NCBI GenBank assembly: GCA_004213175.1
Contig: SHAT01000015.1
Location: 1 to 40,105, forward strand
DNA length: 40,105 bases
Origin: Pseudomonadota bacterium
GTDB taxonomy: Bacteria; SAR324; NAC60-12
Direction of reading: 5' to 3'
Shown: one piece after another, positions 1 to 9,247 of the stretch
Position numbering within the stretch: position 1 is the stretch's first letter
Layout of the letters: each line of letters begins with the position of its first letter
Program-made: the position numbers and the translations under genes
The notes under the pieces: model-generated
The model's input: the letters and a program-made list of their open reading frames with translations, nothing else
The model's database searches: none
Told to the model about the DNA's origin: nothing

Positions 1-519
1 ACCAAAAAAGCGTACGTCTTCAGTTTTAAATGAATACTCATAATTTGGCATACGCCAAGTAGAACTCATTAAGCTATAGATGACCTGTGAAAGAGCATCC
101 TGTTTCACATCATGATTTCCAAGTACTACAAAGAAAGGTATTTTTATATTTCCATATACCTCCTCGAATTTTGTTTTAAACTGTAGATCATCTACAGATA
201 CAACACCTGAAGGATAAAAATTATCACCTAAAAGCAAAACCAGATCACAACCTGATTCTTCACATACTTTTGCCATTCCCTGTGAAACTTCAAGCTGATC
301 ATTGTTCCCTGTAACTGTGTCTCCTAATGCTATCAGCTGAAGACGATCTTCACGAAATGGAGCAATATCAGGCCTAACTATATAACTTTCAAGTTGGAAA
401 CATCCAACATGCCAACCTTTTTCGTAAAATTTGTACCCAGCAATGCTACTGAATGTCAACAACGCAAATAGCATTATTAGCTTCAACCAACCAAAAAAAC
501 TATTTTTAAAATTCAACAT
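1..519 (-). CDS. Metallophosphoesterase (purple-acid-phosphatase-like), N-terminal part, cut by window edge
   Basis: The gene starts at ATG 519 and is open for 173 codons to the left edge, so the C-terminal half is missing. Residues 12-30 form a hydrophobic segment (signal anchor or signal peptide), which places the rest outside the cytoplasm. The calcineurin-like phosphoesterase motifs appear in order: GDT at 66-68, GDNFY at 98-102 and GNHD at 134-137, followed by NYEYSF near 159, typical of secreted acid-phosphatase-like members. These residues bind the two catalytic metals in the family. The first motif reads GDTVTGN, where I would expect GDTGTGN or GDWG. The gene begins 9 bases after the stop of the ChaC-like gene and is probably co-transcribed with it, although no clear Shine-Dalgarno is visible. 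Substrate cannot be inferred. Confidence 0.8.
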   Translation of the reverse strand, partial: MLNFKNSFFGWLKLIMLFALLTFSSIAGYKFYEKGWHVGCFQLESYIVRPDIAPFREDRLQLIALGDTVTGNNDQLEVSQGMAKVCEESGCDLVLLLGDNFYPSGVVSVDDLQFKTKFEEVYGNIKIPFFVVLGNHDVKQDALSQVIYSLMSSTWRMPNYEYSFKTEDVRFFG

Positions 520-528
520 AAAAGCAAA

Positions 529-1209
529 TTATTTATAGTATTCATAACTTGAGGGATATTCAATTAAAGTCAGTAACTGCTCTAAAATCGAGTCGCGTAA
601 ACCTAATTGATGCAGACATTTAACAGTATTTCTCACATAATCGTGGCATGAACCACAATTTCCTTCAGCTCGAATTACACGCTTAGCTACCTCTTCAAGT
701 GATATGTCTGGCACATAATGTTCGTGTTCTGAATTAATAACAAATGTTATCGCCGAAATACACCTTTGTTTTGTCTGTATACTAACCCAAGTAGGAATAT
801 ATGTTTCAGCAAACATTTCTCGCTCCCAAACAATTTGAAGTTCACTTTCACAATGTTCTTTAGAAATATGGAAGGCAACTCCGTGGCACTCTCCGCCCTT
901 ATCCAAACCAAAAACCAAACCAGGGAAATCTGGAGTACCTCTATATACTGTTGATTTCAAGCATAAACGTCTGTGATATCCTGATACTGCCCCAGTAATT
1001 TTTTCAGAAAATTTAAAATCTGGATTCCACATCAATGAACCATAACCAAATATCCAGATACCATTTTCCAAATTCTGCCCCTTTAACAATCCTTGAAAAG
1101 AGTCTGATAAATCACTAGAAGACATGGTACGAATTGAATCAGCATCTTTACCAGATCCCCACTCGAATGAATTATCGTTTTGTATAATATTTTCCAAAGA
1201 TTTTTTCAT
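529..1209 (-). CDS. chaC: ChaC-type gamma-glutamylcyclotransferase
   Basis: 226 aa, predicted cytosolic. The family acts on glutathione, releasing 5-oxoproline and Cys-Gly. The hallmark N-terminal motif FGYGSLMWNPDF lies at residues 54-65 (YGSL substrate loop at 56-59). It is followed by RGTPDFPGLVFGLD (90-103), the GGECHGVAF strand, and the WEREM segment at 128-132 that carries the conserved catalytic glutamate. The first ~48 residues precede the domain and are not conserved as far as I can tell. The start codon overlaps the upstream ppnN-like stop by 4 bases (ATGA), so translation is coupled. Neighbours are a nucleotide nucleosidase upstream and a phosphoesterase downstream, suggesting a turnover/recycling operon; that functional link is inference. 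Confidence 0.88.
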   Translation of the reverse strand: MKKSLENIIQNDNSFEWGSGKDADSIRTMSSSDLSDSFQGLLKGQNLENGIWIFGYGSLMWNPDFKFSEKITGAVSGYHRRLCLKSTVYRGTPDFPGLVFGLDKGGECHGVAFHISKEHCESELQIVWEREMFAETYIPTWVSIQTKQRCISAITFVINSEHEHYVPDISLEEVAKRVIRAEGNCGSCHDYVRNTVKCLHQLGLRDSILEQLLTLIEYPSSYEYYK

Positions 1210-2564
1210 GGGTCAATTTTGTAACACGGGTTATATTCAACATCTCTGGAAATTTTCATTCTTTTCTCCTTGCAAAAACTAGTAAGCAAAGCATCAAGTT
1301 TTTCCATCATTTTATAATCTCCACTAATTATAAAAGGTCCATTTTTCTCAATTGAAAGTACACCGTCTTCCTTAATATTTCCATAAACAATTCCGGAAAA
1401 TACTTTACGCAAATTACACGCAAGTTCATGTTTTGGTTGATCAAAATGCAAATTTAATCCTGCCATTGCGTCATGCGTTGGAACGAACGGACGTTGATAC
1501 TCCTGATCAATATGTAACATCCAGTTGTAATAAAACGCATCGCCGTTCATTCTACGGTATTCACGAACTTTCTTAATCCCTAAATGAATTTTATTTGCGA
1601 CTTTTTCAGGATCATCAATTATAATCTCATAATATCTCCTAATATTTTCTCCTAAGCAAGAAGTAATAAAATTGTCAATTTTTTCAAAATAAGCTTCGCT
1701 GTCAACAGGGCCTGTCAAAATTAAAGGAAAAGGTTGTTCAGCATTTTTTGGATGCATCAAAATCCCTAGCAAAAAAAGAATTTCTTCAGTGGTACCAACT
1801 GCTCCTGGAAAAACTATAAAACCATGTCCGGAACGTACAAAAGCCTCAAGTCTTTTTTCAATATCTGGCATCATTACTAAAGTGTTGACTATTGGATTCG
1901 GTGATTCCGAAGCAATAATTCCTGGTTCAGTTATACCAATATAACGACCATTATTGTATCGTTGCTTTGCATGGGCAATAGTAGCACCTTTCATTGGACC
2001 TTTCATGGCCCCAGAACCACAACCAGTGCAAATATTAAATTCACGTAAACCAAGATGGTATCCTACTTTTTTAGTATATTTATATTCTTTTTCACCTATT
2101 GAATGTCCACCCCAACAAACTACTAAATTTGAATTGATTAAATCTCCTAGTAAACCAGCATTACGTAATATATGAAAAACAAAATCTGTAATTGAAGAAG
2201 ATTGATTTAGATCAAAACTTCTTTTATTAAAGATTTCTGTGTCAACAAAATAAATATCACGCAGTACAGAAAATAGTTGTTCATTGATGCCCTGAATCAA
2301 CTTTCCATCAACAAATGCCTTTGGTGGTGCATTCCTTATTTCAAGCTTAATGCTGCGTGTCTGCTGTACAACTTCAATTTTGAAATCTGGAAAACTTTCT
2401 AACATTTCTTTTCCGCTATCAGTATGACTATCAGTATTGAGAACTGCGAGGGCACAACGTCTGAACTGATCATTCAGCTCACGGTTATTATTATCACTGA
2501 ATTGACGAATTTCTTGTTGAGACAAAAAATCGAGAATCCCCTTTGGACGAATACTGGCATCCAT
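1206..2564 (-). CDS. ppnN: PpnN/YgdH-like nucleotide 5'-monophosphate nucleosidase (LOG family)
   Basis: 452 aa, nearly the length of E. coli PpnN (454 aa). The family cleaves the N-glycosidic bond of purine and pyrimidine nucleoside monophosphates, giving ribose 5-phosphate and free base, and the E. coli enzyme responds to (p)ppGpp. Visible landmarks are an N-terminal PpnN-specific domain (~1-140), the Rossmann-like LOG domain with GCGSGAMKGPMKGA (181-194), MPDIEKRLEAF (232-242) and PGAVGTTEE (253-261), and a C-terminal PpnN extension to 452. The last motif is normally PGGxGTxxE, so the second glycine is alanine here. It is the first gene of a tight minus-strand set with chaC and the phosphoesterase. 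The promoter should lie in the long intergenic region above 2564. Confidence 0.9.
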   Translation of the reverse strand: MDASIRPKGILDFLSQQEIRQFSDNNNRELNDQFRRCALAVLNTDSHTDSGKEMLESFPDFKIEVVQQTRSIKLEIRNAPPKAFVDGKLIQGINEQLFSVLRDIYFVDTEIFNKRSFDLNQSSSITDFVFHILRNAGLLGDLINSNLVVCWGGHSIGEKEYKYTKKVGYHLGLREFNICTGCGSGAMKGPMKGATIAHAKQRYNNGRYIGITEPGIIASESPNPIVNTLVMMPDIEKRLEAFVRSGHGFIVFPGAVGTTEEILFLLGILMHPKNAEQPFPLILTGPVDSEAYFEKIDNFITSCLGENIRRYYEIIIDDPEKVANKIHLGIKKVREYRRMNGDAFYYNWMLHIDQEYQRPFVPTHDAMAGLNLHFDQPKHELACNLRKVFSGIVYGNIKEDGVLSIEKNGPFIISGDYKMMEKLDALLTSFCKEKRMKISRDVEYNPCYKIDP

Positions 2565-3312
2565 AATTTACAGATTAAATAAATGTAAGAAATTAAAATT
2601 GAAAAGCTTACTAAAGCTGTAGGAAAGAGTTTTTAATAGACAACAGATTACACTTCATGAATTTAATGAATAAGTTGATAAATTATTTTTTTTACCACTT
2701 CTCGTCGTTAACTTTAGAGTTTGTAAAGTATTTTAATAATTTCTCAGTTGAACTGACTTTTTGGTAGAAAAGTAGTTTCGACAAGACTTAAAATTCAATA
2801 CAGAATACAAAATTAATAATTACAAGTTTTGTTTCATGAACTACTTATTCTTGTCAGTTAAATAGAGAATGTATCTCAAAATCTATAAAGACTAGCAAAC
2901 TCGCTTTTGCATAGCTTAAAAAGCATGCTTTGATCGTGATTTAACATATAATATATTGAAATTATTTAATATTATTATACCATTTTTTATGACTTATATC
3001 AATTATTTTTAGTGCTATACAGTATTATATTTGAAATCGAATGAACTTTTATTTTAAACAACTGTTGAAAGAAATTTTAATCAAAAAAATTATGTTGAAA
3101 AAATGATTAAAAATAAAAAATAAACAAAATAAATGTTAGAACTTATGAATTATTGTCGGTAATTACCATGAAATAGTTAATATTGCATGAGTATATGCTA
3201 AATATTATCTTGTATTTTAATACTAGATTACCATAGAATCAAACTTTCCGACAATTACCAACATTGTTATTTCCTTACGGTTTTAATCAAAGCACTTCTT
3301 CCGAGTAAAAAC
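2565..3312. other. 748-base AT-rich intergenic region, no gene recognised
   Basis: This stretch separates two divergent genes (ppnN-like on minus, OmpA-domain protein on plus), so it must contain both promoters. It is extremely AT-rich, with many A/T runs and stop codons in all frames. I see no tRNA-like fold, no convincing terminator and no protein-like reading frame. Near the plus-strand gene, two related GGTAATTACC/AATTACC-containing segments occur around 3155-3170 and 3250-3262; they are imperfect and could be chance in such AT-rich DNA. Confidence 0.6.
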
Positions 3313-5226
3313 ATGAAGTTTATAAGATTTATTTTAGCAATATTCATATGTATTATTTTGTTTTCTAACCCATCTATTTCTCAGGAATCTTCTGCCGAAG
3401 GTACGAAACAAAATAGAACAGAATCAGTTGACGAGGATAGAGAAAACATTTTTTACAAGGTGCCTGATGGAAAAAATAAAGAAGTATTTAACACTGCTGT
3501 AACAGAACATATCGTCATTAACAAAGGGATACAAGATTTTTATACTGTACCTTTTGTTGAGACCAAATGGCTTGATTCAATAATTAATTCTGAAATTGAT
3601 TGGCATGAAAAGTTGCAAATACTCGAAAAGACATACCGTAAAACATTTCAAAGACGTGCACAACTAAGATCAGGCCAGAATGATAGATCAGTGCGAATAG
3701 AAAATTACACACAAAATATTTCTAAACTAGAAAAAGAAATTGCCGAAATTCGCAGACAGATAGTTCAAATTAACGTTGATCAGCAGGTTTTTATTAGTAG
3801 TCTTAGTAAAACACCAATCACTGCTCTGGTTGCAGTCAAATCACTTTATACCCCTGACTTAATGAGCAACAAGAAAAAACTTGATATATTAAATAGCACT
3901 TTTTTTAAAAGCATGGAAGAACCGGTTCTCGGGCATATAGAATCTACTTACGAAAAGAAAATTGATATTCCATTACAAACTGGGCATATACGTATTACCT
4001 ACATGTATCCAGAAAATATCACTCATTTTGATTCTGATGCAAATGAACATGTCTATCTTTTCTTACGCGTTGAATCCTACCCCTTTTCAACAGTCACTTC
4101 AAAAGATTCAAATATTAAAAATAAAGAAATAGAAGTAGAAATTCTTTCTAACATTAAGCAAATTCAAACTTACCTCCAAGAAAAAGAAGTTGGTGATAAA
4201 CGCTTATTCGACTGGCTGAATAAAGAATACAATAATCAAAAACTGAACAATGAACATCTTCTGAACACTATAACCGGCAAATTAGAGGATTTCAATATGT
4301 TCAGAAAGGGACTAGAACAAAGTATCTCTGAGCTACGTTTGAAAGTTGATGATATCACTACCAAAAGAGATTCACTTGTTGGTAGTGGAAATGCAGAATT
4401 GATCGAATCGGAATACAGAAGAGCCAAAGAACTTTATCATCAATACTATGCAAAAAGGAGGGTTTTAACTCACGAAAAATATACACTTGAAAACGATGTG
4501 ATGTTCAGTCGCTTCAACATTGAAGTTGAAGCAAATAAAAATGCAAAAAAACAAATGGTAGATTCTGATATTGCTGCAAACATTCCTATAAGTGGTAGAC
4601 CATTAAAAGACATTTTTGCAGATATCCTGATTACGGCAAACAAAAATAGCAAAATAAATCTACAGAAATATCGTGAACGGATATACACTGCTAACGAAGA
4701 ACAGACGCAACTAATTCAGGGAGCATTGGAGTGGGAGGTTGAAAGTGAAGATTTCAGTATTTTGAAACTTACTCGCGGAAATGTAGGATCTAGAAGTCAT
4801 TTTGTTCTCCACCTTGCAAAACGTACTAATCTAAATTCAAAACCTGGATTCCCCGCACCAAAAAGCGGTTTATGTAAGTCAACACTGTTGTTCAAGCGCG
4901 GGAAAAATGAAATGCGTAACTCCTCTAAACCTGCTTTAAACAAACTAGCAAAATGTCTACGAAAATATCCAAAGCAAATAATAAAGATTACCGGTCATAC
5001 CGATCCACTTAAACCTAATTATGGAGAGGGTTCAAAATACAGCAATGTCTCATTAGGCTTAAAACGTGCTGAGGCACTCATGAAATCTTTAATTGCGATG
5101 GAATTCAATTCAGGGCGCTTCATCGTTGTCAGCAAGGGTTCTATGGATCCTGTAGCTATTGGTAGAGACAATAAAGAATTGGAAAAAAATCGTAGAGTTG
5201 AAGTTGTCTCTTCACCAAATGAATAA
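3313..5226 (+). CDS. Secreted coiled-coil protein with C-terminal OmpA-like peptidoglycan-binding domain
   Basis: 637 aa. Residues 1-23 are a signal peptide (basic start, long hydrophobic core, cleavage near SISQ). The middle, especially ~105-155 and ~275-420, is rich in charged heptad-like sequence and looks like long coiled coils. Residues ~513-637 form an OmpA/MotB-like domain: a GHTD motif at 561-564, NVSLGLKRAEAL matching the usual NxxLSxxRA helix, and a terminal NRRVEV segment near 626-631. The family binds meso-diaminopimelate in peptidoglycan. No beta-barrel porin domain is obvious, so it is probably a periplasmic or outer-membrane-attached structural or tethering protein. It is monocistronic and converges on the ABC permease gene, with only 28 bases between stops. 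I do not recognise a specific named homologue. Confidence 0.8.
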   Translation: MKFIRFILAIFICIILFSNPSISQESSAEGTKQNRTESVDEDRENIFYKVPDGKNKEVFNTAVTEHIVINKGIQDFYTVPFVETKWLDSIINSEIDWHEKLQILEKTYRKTFQRRAQLRSGQNDRSVRIENYTQNISKLEKEIAEIRRQIVQINVDQQVFISSLSKTPITALVAVKSLYTPDLMSNKKKLDILNSTFFKSMEEPVLGHIESTYEKKIDIPLQTGHIRITYMYPENITHFDSDANEHVYLFLRVESYPFSTVTSKDSNIKNKEIEVEILSNIKQIQTYLQEKEVGDKRLFDWLNKEYNNQKLNNEHLLNTITGKLEDFNMFRKGLEQSISELRLKVDDITTKRDSLVGSGNAELIESEYRRAKELYHQYYAKRRVLTHEKYTLENDVMFSRFNIEVEANKNAKKQMVDSDIAANIPISGRPLKDIFADILITANKNSKINLQKYRERIYTANEEQTQLIQGALEWEVESEDFSILKLTRGNVGSRSHFVLHLAKRTNLNSKPGFPAPKSGLCKSTLLFKRGKNEMRNSSKPALNKLAKCLRKYPKQIIKITGHTDPLKPNYGEGSKYSNVSLGLKRAEALMKSLIAMEFNSGRFIVVSKGSMDPVAIGRDNKELEKNRRVEVVSSPNE

Positions 5227-5254
5227 TAAAATACTTATATCTTAGAAGAAATAT

Positions 5255-7846
5255 TCATGAGGCTCTTAACAAAGTAAGTGGTGAACTTCTAAGAGTACGA
5301 CTAGTGGCAAGAGATGCTACTCCAACGCTTAAAGATGTAACTCCGATAATGCTTGCCAAACTGGTTGGCCATGTCCATTTCCAGAGATTTTCAAAAAACC
5401 ACCAGGAAATTCCGTAAGACATTATTAAACTTAAAACAACTCCGAACAAACCCGCAAATATCCCTAACACAGCAAATTCAATTTGTATCATCTTCTGGAT
5501 GTCTGAAAATTTGGCACCGAGTACTTTAAGCATATTCAATTCCCAAAGCCTACCGTCAACTTCGTGACGAGCAATTGAAAAGACAACAACCAGACCTGCC
5601 AAAATTGATAGATAAGCCATCAATCTGAGTGCCAAAACCATCTGATCAGATATTTTCAAGGCTCTCTCCACCATGCGTGAAACATCAATTACTGAAACAT
5701 TCGGATAATCGCTGACAATTCTGTTTTGAATCTTCAACTTACCTGATGCATCCAACCCACCTATTGAACCCAAAAACGTACTCGGAGCATCTTCTAAGAC
5801 TCCGGGTTGAAAAATGATGAAAAAATTCGGTTGAAAACTATTCCACTGTACACGGCGCAAATTTGTTACAATAGCCTCAACCAAAACTTCCTGTACATTA
5901 AAGGTCAAAAAATCACCCAATTTTAAACCCATTCTTTCAGCATATCGCACCTCCAATGAAACTTCTGCTGGTTTTCCAGAATCCCAATCATAATTAGTTG
6001 CCAACATTCGCCCCTCTACAATATGTTCTGAATCAGAAAGTTCTGTTCGATATGACAGATTTAGGTTACGTCTCCGGAAACTCTGCTGTCTTTCCTGTTC
6101 TCTGGTCAGGGCAACTTTATCACTATACACAAAGTTCTTACCGTTCACTTTTTCTAGGCGAGCTCTCACCATTGGTGAAAGATAATTTAAGTTAACTTTT
6201 TCAGAGATCAATGTTTTTTGAAGTGTTTCCATTTGTTCCTGCTGAATATCAAACAAAAACAAACTTGGAATACGAAAATCATCAGGCCTTGATACTTCTT
6301 CCTGCAAACCCTGATAAATTTGCGGAATCAAATTTATCAATAAAGTACCAAGTGCAAGTGCAAGGAAACAAGATATTGCTCCTGTTCTGTTACGCTGAAG
6401 ATTTCTAAAAGCAAGACGTTTCATTGTACTTCCTGAAATTTGACTAAGATTTCCAGCCATAGCTAAAACAAGCCAGGCTATGCAACCTAAAAAAAGAATA
6501 GAAACCAGCAACATTCCAACAAATACACTTCCCACAATCAAAGAGTGAGACTGCCAGACTGACAAAGACCATGATAAAATAAGCAAGGGAATATAACTTA
6601 AGACCTGTTTTTTCCAGAATGATGAATTAACAATCTTTTGTTCAATATTTTCATGAAAAAGGTGCAATGGTTCCACAGTACGTATTCTAGATAGGACAGG
6701 TAAACAAAAGACCAAACTTCCAACACCTCCTAAAACAAGAGCAAACATTAGACTTATCGGACTTAACTGAGTTTCAAAACCATTTGGCAAAAATTGTTTA
6801 AGCAGGATAGGTAAAAGCGGTAAAATTCCTAATGAAATTATAATCGCAATCAACGCAGAACCTGTGCCTAATAATCCCAACTGCCACAACACCATACGGT
6901 AAGTTTGCTGACGGGTTGCCCCCAAACTCATTAAAATTGATATTTCACGAAAGCTATGGACAAGATAATTACGAAAAAGGTAAGCTGCACCTATTCCAGC
7001 CAGAAATACAGCAATCATTGCCACTAAACCTAAATAATCATTTATATAACCCAGAAGCCTTCCTAAATTGTTTCCTGCTCTATTATGTGTCAATATTCTG
7101 ATTTTTGATTCTGATCCTTCAAAATCATTTATTTTATTTTTAAGTTCAACATTAAGTCCTGGAAGATCAGCGCCTTCCGGCAGACGATACAATCTCTGGT
7201 AACTGACCCTACTTTTTTTACTTAAAAGTCCAGTTTCTAACATTTGTGAATATCCGAGATAAATCCGTGGCGCAAGTCCGAATGATGAAAATGAACTGCT
7301 GGGATCGTCAATTATAGTATCTGCAATTCTGAAAATCTTCTCGCCAATTTTAATACTTTCACCTACGCTAAGACCAAGCATGAACAAAAGTTCAGGATAA
7401 ACCCAAACTTCATCAGAAAATTTCAAGCTTTGTTCAATATTTTCACTTTCCACGATTCCGTTTTTTTTCAAAATCATTTTTCCATAAAACGGATATTCAT
7501 CCTCAACACCTGTAATCTGTACCAATCGTGAAATATTCTTAGCCGCAACCATTGTGAATAGAGTTATTTTACGAGTACTTAAAGTATTTTGTGGTAATTT
7601 TTCTTCAAGAACATTCAAAGTATTTTCTTCAAATGGCACATAGCTCGTCAGAGCAACATCTGCTCCTAGGATTGCTTTTGAATTTTGACCAAGATGATTA
7701 TCTAGAGATACTTTAAATGAATCTAGTGCAATGAAACCTGCAAGTCCTAGCGCAAGGTTAAAAATAAAAAAGATACTGAAACGTCGATTGTTTAGCAATT
7801 TCCTAAAGGCCAGTTTAAACCAGAAAAATGCTGGAGGATTTTTCAT
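5255..7846 (-). CDS. ybbP: YbbP-like ABC transporter permease (FtsX/MacB superfamily)
   Basis: 863 aa, close to the ~800 aa of YbbP-type permeases. It shows one N-terminal membrane helix (~24-42), a large periplasmic domain (~50-265), two FtsX-type membrane blocks (~270-400 and ~690-860, each with about three to four helices) and extra central helices (~415-520). The REISILMSLGATRQQTYRM segment and the near-C-terminal ELNMLKVLGAKFSDI segment are the duplicated FtsX coupling regions facing the ATPase. Members of this superfamily move or extract lipids and lipoproteins, or act mechanically, rather than importing solutes; the exact substrate of YbbAP is unsettled. The start overlaps the ATPase stop by 4 bases (ATGA). 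No tesA-like esterase gene, the usual enterobacterial neighbour, is present. Confidence 0.87.
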   Translation of the reverse strand: MKNPPAFFWFKLAFRKLLNNRRFSIFFIFNLALGLAGFIALDSFKVSLDNHLGQNSKAILGADVALTSYVPFEENTLNVLEEKLPQNTLSTRKITLFTMVAAKNISRLVQITGVEDEYPFYGKMILKKNGIVESENIEQSLKFSDEVWVYPELLFMLGLSVGESIKIGEKIFRIADTIIDDPSSSFSSFGLAPRIYLGYSQMLETGLLSKKSRVSYQRLYRLPEGADLPGLNVELKNKINDFEGSESKIRILTHNRAGNNLGRLLGYINDYLGLVAMIAVFLAGIGAAYLFRNYLVHSFREISILMSLGATRQQTYRMVLWQLGLLGTGSALIAIIISLGILPLLPILLKQFLPNGFETQLSPISLMFALVLGGVGSLVFCLPVLSRIRTVEPLHLFHENIEQKIVNSSFWKKQVLSYIPLLILSWSLSVWQSHSLIVGSVFVGMLLVSILFLGCIAWLVLAMAGNLSQISGSTMKRLAFRNLQRNRTGAISCFLALALGTLLINLIPQIYQGLQEEVSRPDDFRIPSLFLFDIQQEQMETLQKTLISEKVNLNYLSPMVRARLEKVNGKNFVYSDKVALTREQERQQSFRRRNLNLSYRTELSDSEHIVEGRMLATNYDWDSGKPAEVSLEVRYAERMGLKLGDFLTFNVQEVLVEAIVTNLRRVQWNSFQPNFFIIFQPGVLEDAPSTFLGSIGGLDASGKLKIQNRIVSDYPNVSVIDVSRMVERALKISDQMVLALRLMAYLSILAGLVVVFSIARHEVDGRLWELNMLKVLGAKFSDIQKMIQIEFAVLGIFAGLFGVVLSLIMSYGISWWFFENLWKWTWPTSLASIIGVTSLSVGVASLATSRTLRSSPLTLLRAS

Positions 7847-8505
7847 TGGAAACTTCCAGAATTAAGTTGTAACTGTCTTGAGCAGCGCTGAGCTAATTCA
7901 ATATTGTGTGTCACCAACAGTAAAGTCATGCCAGTAGTCTGTACAAGATCAAAAAGGAGGTTACTTACCTGAATACCAGTAGCATTATCAAGATTTCCTG
8001 TTGGTTCGTCAGCAAGCAAAATTGAGGGACGGATTACTATTGCTCTGGCGATGGCAACTCTTTGTGATTCACCGCCACTCAGTTGGTGAGGAAAATGTGT
8101 TTCTCGTTCTGCAAGTCCAACCTGCAGCAGAGCATCACGAGAACGTTGCTGACTATCTTTATGCCCAAACATTTCTAAAGGAAGAGAGACATTTTCTATC
8201 GCGGTCAGGTGAGGCATTAAATAAAATTGCTGAAAAATAATACCAATGTTCTCAGCTCGAAATTGCGTCAGTTTGACCTCACTCATTTCCGAAATTTCTT
8301 GGCCCCTTATACGAAGTGAACCTGAACTTTGTCGATCCAATCCTGCCAACATTGACAACAATGTAGACTTACCACTTCCAGACTGTCCAACGACTGCAAC
8401 AGTTTCTCCCTCCTCAACTTGAAGATTTAAGTTTTTCAAAACTTCAATGTTTTTGTGATTGTCCTGTGGAAATGATTTATATAACCCCTTAATTTTAAGA
8501 ATCAT
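7843..8505 (-). CDS. ybbA: YbbA/LolD-like ABC transporter ATPase
   Basis: 220 aa, a single nucleotide-binding domain of the LolD/MacB/YbbA type. Walker A is GQSGSGKST at 40-48, the Q-loop sits at [12 protein letters not shown] (89-100), the ABC signature LSGGE at 142-146, Walker B ILLADEP at 162-168 with the D-loop NLD following, and the switch histidine at H200. All catalytic residues are intact. It is the first gene of a two-gene unit with the FtsX-type permease, whose ATG overlaps its stop. Assignment to YbbA rather than LolD rests mainly on the partner: a single large permease with two FtsX blocks, as in YbbP. Confidence 0.9.
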   Translation of the reverse strand: MILKIKGLYKSFPQDNHKNIEVLKNLNLQVEEGETVAVVGQSGSGKSTLLSMLAGLDRQSSGSLRIRGQEISEMSEVKLTQFRAENIGIIFQQFYLMPHLTAIENVSLPLEMFGHKDSQQRSRDALLQVGLAERETHFPHQLSGGESQRVAIARAIVIRPSILLADEPTGNLDNATGIQVSNLLFDLVQTTGMTLLLVTHNIELAQRCSRQLQLNSGSFQ

Positions 8506-8689
8506 TAAAATATGTGTTGTTAAAATTTCTCAGTTTATGAAAATATCCACTCATAAGTTTACAAAATACAAACTCAATAATCAAATTATAACACTCTGTT
8601 TTTAGTATCATTTTGAATTAATTTTATGTAATTTGAGTTCACTCATTGGATTTAATTATGAATATGTAACTTTGTTTAAATATTTATTC

Positions 8690-8695
8690 TTGACA
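8690..8695 (+). promoter_or_regulatory. Possible -35 element upstream of the small membrane protein
   Basis: A perfect TTGACA hexamer lies 105 bases before the ATG at 8800. No equally good -10 hexamer is visible at 16-18 bases, only weak AT-rich matches, so this is a candidate only. It sits in a 294-base non-coding stretch between the divergent ybbA-like gene and this one. Confidence 0.22.
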
Positions 8696-8799
8696 CGTCG
8701 CAAAAACTATGTGAATTTGAAACATGATTTTGTATTAAGTATTTAAAAATTGCCTTCATCATAAAAGAATTATTTTTTGAAACTTTTCTATTGAGTTAT

Positions 8800-9156
8800 A
8801 TGGAAGCATTAAACATTTTACTGATTGGAACGGGAACAGGTGTCATATTTGCGGTTTTCAGCATGTTAATGATAAATTCCTCAAACTCTGAAAAGTATCC
8901 TGTTGGAGGTTTTCTTCCTGCATTGTTGATGATAGCGGATCTAGGAATGGATTCAAAAGTTGTAGTAGCAGGTATTTTGATGATGGGTGGAATGACAGGT
9001 TTTTATCTGACTCTTACTTTTTGGAAAGTACGTCCGGAATCACTAAAGAGAAATCTACATCAGGCGAAAGATAGCTCAGATAGTTCTATAGCTGTAACAA
9101 CTGACGAAAACTCTACAATTACAGTTAGCGGAAAATCTTTAGCAGATTTTCTATAG
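8800..9156 (+). CDS. Small two-helix membrane protein of unknown function
   Basis: 118 aa from ATG 8800; a TTG three codons upstream could also be used. There are two strongly hydrophobic segments, about residues 4-24 and 54-75, joined by a short loop containing YPVGGFLPALLMIADLG. A hydrophilic serine/threonine-rich tail of about 40 residues follows, presumably cytoplasmic by the positive-inside rule (KVRPESLKRN after the second helix). I do not recognise the family. It is a single gene between a divergent ABC operon and a convergent creatinase operon. Codon use looks like that of the neighbours, so I treat it as real. Confidence 0.6.
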   Translation: MEALNILLIGTGTGVIFAVFSMLMINSSNSEKYPVGGFLPALLMIADLGMDSKVVVAGILMMGGMTGFYLTLTFWKVRPESLKRNLHQAKDSSDSSIAVTTDENSTITVSGKSLADFL

Positions 9157-9247
9157 GAAACTTAGCTAACTCCTACTTAGCTAATTCTTTAAGAATCTTG
9201 AAAAGCTGCTTTTAGTGGAATATTCTTCAGTAATTAAAATTTGGATA

